Source: Streptomyces seoulensis
Lineage (GTDB): Bacteria; Actinomycetota; Actinomycetes; Streptomycetales; Streptomycetaceae
Reading direction: 5' to 3'
Assembly (NCBI RefSeq): GCF_022846655.1
Contig: NZ_AP025667.1
Coordinates: 3,261,001 to 3,325,000, forward strand
Length of the DNA stretch: 64,000 bases
A program made the translations under genes and the position numbers. Shown here piece by piece: positions 62,434 through 64,000 of the stretch (positions are counted from its first letter, which is position 1; every line of letters starts with the position of its first letter). The notes below the pieces were generated by a model, which worked only from the letters and a program-made list of their open reading frames with translations, did not search any database and was not told the origin of the DNA.

Positions 62434-62724
62434 ATGCGACCAGGAACCGACGTCACTGAGAACGGCCTGCGGCATCTGCTCAATGAGTGGGATCCGATCG
62501 GCGTCGCTGATGAGGTGCAAGACGAGTACGACTGCATGCTCGTCCCTCTCCTGCAGCGGCTCCGGCTTGGCGTCGGCCAAGAGGAGATCGGCGAGTTCCT
62601 GCGGCGCGAGCTGGAAGATCACTTCGGTCTCACCCCTCTGCCGTCAGAGCCGGAAGCGATGGCTGCCAGAGTGACCTCCTGGTGGACAGTTGCCGTCCAG
62701 GCCGATGGCACCGGCTGCGTGTAG
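62434..62724 (+). CDS. DUF1871-like small protein, possibly truncated
   Basis: The 96-residue product from MRPGTDVTENGLRHLLNEWD contains PIGVADEVQDEYDCMLVPLL and IGEFLRRELEDHFGLTP, the pattern of DUF1871-type small acidic proteins (LNEWDPIGV, DEYDC). TGGAG precedes the ATG; earlier ATG/GTG codons near 62398 are alternatives. A degenerate IS begins within about 40 bases of the stop, so the last residues (VAVQADGTGCV) may be altered. Function unknown. Confidence 0.65.
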   Translation: MRPGTDVTENGLRHLLNEWDPIGVADEVQDEYDCMLVPLLQRLRLGVGQEEIGEFLRRELEDHFGLTPLPSEPEAMAARVTSWWTVAVQADGTGCV

Positions 62725-62762
62725 TCGCTCCCTCCGGATCGTCTGCTCGTTGTCCGGGTGTG

Positions 62763-63190
62763 CCGTTGACGGACACGCAGTGGGCGCAGATCGAGCCGTT
62801 ACTCCCGGACCGGACACCGAAGCGGGGTGGCCGATGGCGGAACCACCGAGAAGTGATCGACGCACTCGCCTGGAGGTTCCAGACCGGGGCACAGTGGGTG
62901 CAGCTGCCGGAGAAGTACGGCAACTGGCGGGGCGTCTACAACCGGCTGCGGATGTGGCCATCGACGGCACCTTGGAACGGGTGTTCACCGCGCTGGTCGC
63001 ACAGGCCGATGCCGACGACGACCTCAACCGTGTCTTCTCGGTGGACTCCACCGTGCGCGCGCACCAGCACGCGGCCGGAGCCCGTAAAAAGGGCGCCAAC
63101 AGGCGAACCGGCAGACCACGCCATCGGCCGGTCCCGCGGTGGACTGAACACAAATATCCACCTGGCCTCCGATGCCCGCTGCTGGCCACT
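62763..63190 (+). pseudogene. IS5-type transposase, decayed and truncated
   Basis: One frame gives LTDTQWAQIEPLLPDRTPKR, RGGRWRNHREVIDALAWRFQ and TGAQWVQLPEKYGNWRGVYN, the N-terminal helix-turn-helix region and start of an IS5-family DDE transposase. A second frame continues AIDGTLERVFTALVAQADAD and FSVDSTVRAHQHAAGARKKG (first catalytic Asp in VDSTV), and the first frame returns with ADHAIGRSRGGLNTNIHLAS. Two frame changes make it inactive. The 3' end is replaced at about 63192 by the start of a second element. Confidence 0.82.
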
Positions 63191-63192
63191 AG

Positions 63193-64000
63193 GGCCCGTT
63201 GCAAAAGTCGATCTTGGTCATGAATGATCACATATCGTGGGACGTGAAAATCTGACGAATGGCCAGTGGGCCCGGCTTGAGCCGTTGCTGCCGCCGGGCG
63301 TCAAGCCGGGCCGTCCGCAGGTTTGGACGCGGCGGCAGTTGATAGACAGCATACGGTGGCGGACGCGGACTGCTGCCCCGTGGCGCGACGTGCCGGAACG
63401 CTACGGGCCGTGGGAACGGGTCTATGACCTGTTCCGGCGCTGGCAGCGGGACGGGATGTGGGCCCGGATCGTGACCCAGCTCCAGGCCGAGGCGGACGCC
63501 AAGGGCCTGATCACCAGGGCCGTGAACGTCGACTCCATGGTGCGCCGGGCCCACCAGCACGCCGCCGGGGCGGCGAATAGGGGGATCTCCAGAAAGAGCC
63601 GCCAGGAGGGATCGTCGTCGAGCCGGCTGATCACGGGCTCGGGCGATCCCGAGGCGGGCTGACCACAGAAATCCACCTTGCAGTTGAGCAGGGACAGAAG
63701 CCTCTGTCGATTGTGATCACTGCTGGCCAGCGGGGTGACGCGCCGCAGTTCGAGCCGGTTCTGGAAGCGATCCGGGTGCCCCGGCTGGGGCTCGGGCGCC
63801 CCCGAAAGCGACCGGACCGAGTCCGCGCGGACAAGGCGTACGACTCCCGCAAGAACCGCGCCTACCTGGCGCAGACGCGGCATCAAGCCCACCATTCCGG
63901 TTCCGGCGGACCGCGTCCGAAATCGTAAGAACCTCGGCTCTCGCGGAGGCCGACCGCCGAAGTTCGACAAGACCGATTACCGCGAACGCCACGCAGTCGA
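63193..64000 (+). mobile_element. second IS5-type element, right end outside window
   Basis: A new element starts near GGCCCGTTGCAAAAGTCG (63193-63210), the type of terminal repeat found on Streptomyces IS5-like elements. It lies inside the 3' part of the first degenerate transposase, so it inserted later. The window ends before its right end. Confidence 0.65.
63237..64000 (+). pseudogene. IS5-type transposase with frameshifts, 3' end outside window
   Basis: GTG at 63237 starts GRENLTNGQWARLEPLLPPG and continues WTRRQLIDSIRWRTRTAAPW, ERYGPWERVYDLFRRWQRDG and VNVDSMVRRAHQHAAGA, with the first DDE Asp in VNVDSMV. The frame fails near 63590-63660. Another frame resumes with TTEIHLAVEQGQKPLSIVIT and VLEAIRVPRLGLGRPRKRPD, then ADKAYDSRKNRAYL (second Asp), and shifts once more near 63872 to RRGIKPTIPVPADRVRNRKN and DKTDYRERHAVE up to the window edge. 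Each block is well conserved, so decay is recent or partly due to sequence errors. Confidence 0.82.

Noticed and set aside
1..64000. tRNA, rRNA or attachment-site signatures
   Set aside because: No tRNA-like cloverleaf or rRNA sequence was seen on either strand by eye; a dedicated search was not possible.

Overview
This window is high-GC actinobacterial chromosome, almost certainly Streptomyces. Coding regions have strong third-position GC bias, GTG starts and GTGA/ATGA stop-start overlaps are common, and many products belong to typical Streptomyces families: a DUF574-type methyltransferase behind an XRE regulator, NarL-type two-component pairs, an MMPL exporter, DUF6980, HxlR and MarR/TetR switches. 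No rRNA, tRNA or core housekeeping operon was seen. Truncated genes, frameshifted genes and IS remnants are frequent, which suggests an accessory region such as a chromosome arm.

Layout. 1-9.1 kb: a partial alpha/beta hydrolase, a membrane protein, a divergent MarR/MFS efflux pair, another membrane protein, a remnant of a 2-oxoglutarate oxygenase, a nucleotidyltransferase, a NIPSNAP protein and a NarL regulator whose sensor kinase is cut off. 9.07-22.56 kb: a mosaic mobile island. Two copies of a 1,321-bp segment (9542-10862 and 20808-22128) face each other as inverted repeats, each with a 66-aa gene and a 163-aa AlpA/excisionase-like gene. Between them, on the minus strand, are a 1,473-aa nuclease-STAND ATPase and then a Tn554-like recombinase trio (tnpA intact, tnpB with an in-frame stop, tnpC truncated). 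Divergent from the STAND gene is a Mrr-like PD-(D/E)XK protein. Pieces of one type of helicase-associated-domain helicase lie outside both repeats. 22.6-37 kb: a stress/redox group (NmrA-like protein, nitroreductase, azoreductase, MarR) with a shared operator motif, a PLAT-domain pseudogene, an MMPL-kinase-regulator operon, a MOSC-reductase-ferredoxin fusion split by a frameshift, and a large membrane protein. 37-44 kb: surface or secreted proteins (Ig-like, two IPT/TIG proteins, SGNH hydrolase with FnIII domains). 44-62.7 kb: mostly single metabolic genes and regulators (F420-reductase-like, LysR, dienelactone-hydrolase-like, XRE fragment plus methyltransferase, VOC, HIT, TetR/NmrA, nitrilase-like, HAD, HxlR, DHFR-like, DUF6980). 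62.7-64 kb: two degenerate IS5-type transposases, the second running off the window.

The best candidate for an undescribed system is the divergent pair at 14860-20851. One product has an apparent Cap4-type nuclease domain, a STAND NTPase core and a long helical-repeat C-terminus, as in the Avs antiviral STAND proteins. The other has an Mrr-like nuclease domain. Both sit with recombinase genes between perfect-looking inverted repeats, which fits a mobile phage-defence cargo. Function is inferred from domain pattern and context only. Several frame breaks fall in G or C runs, so some apparent pseudogenes could be sequence errors.
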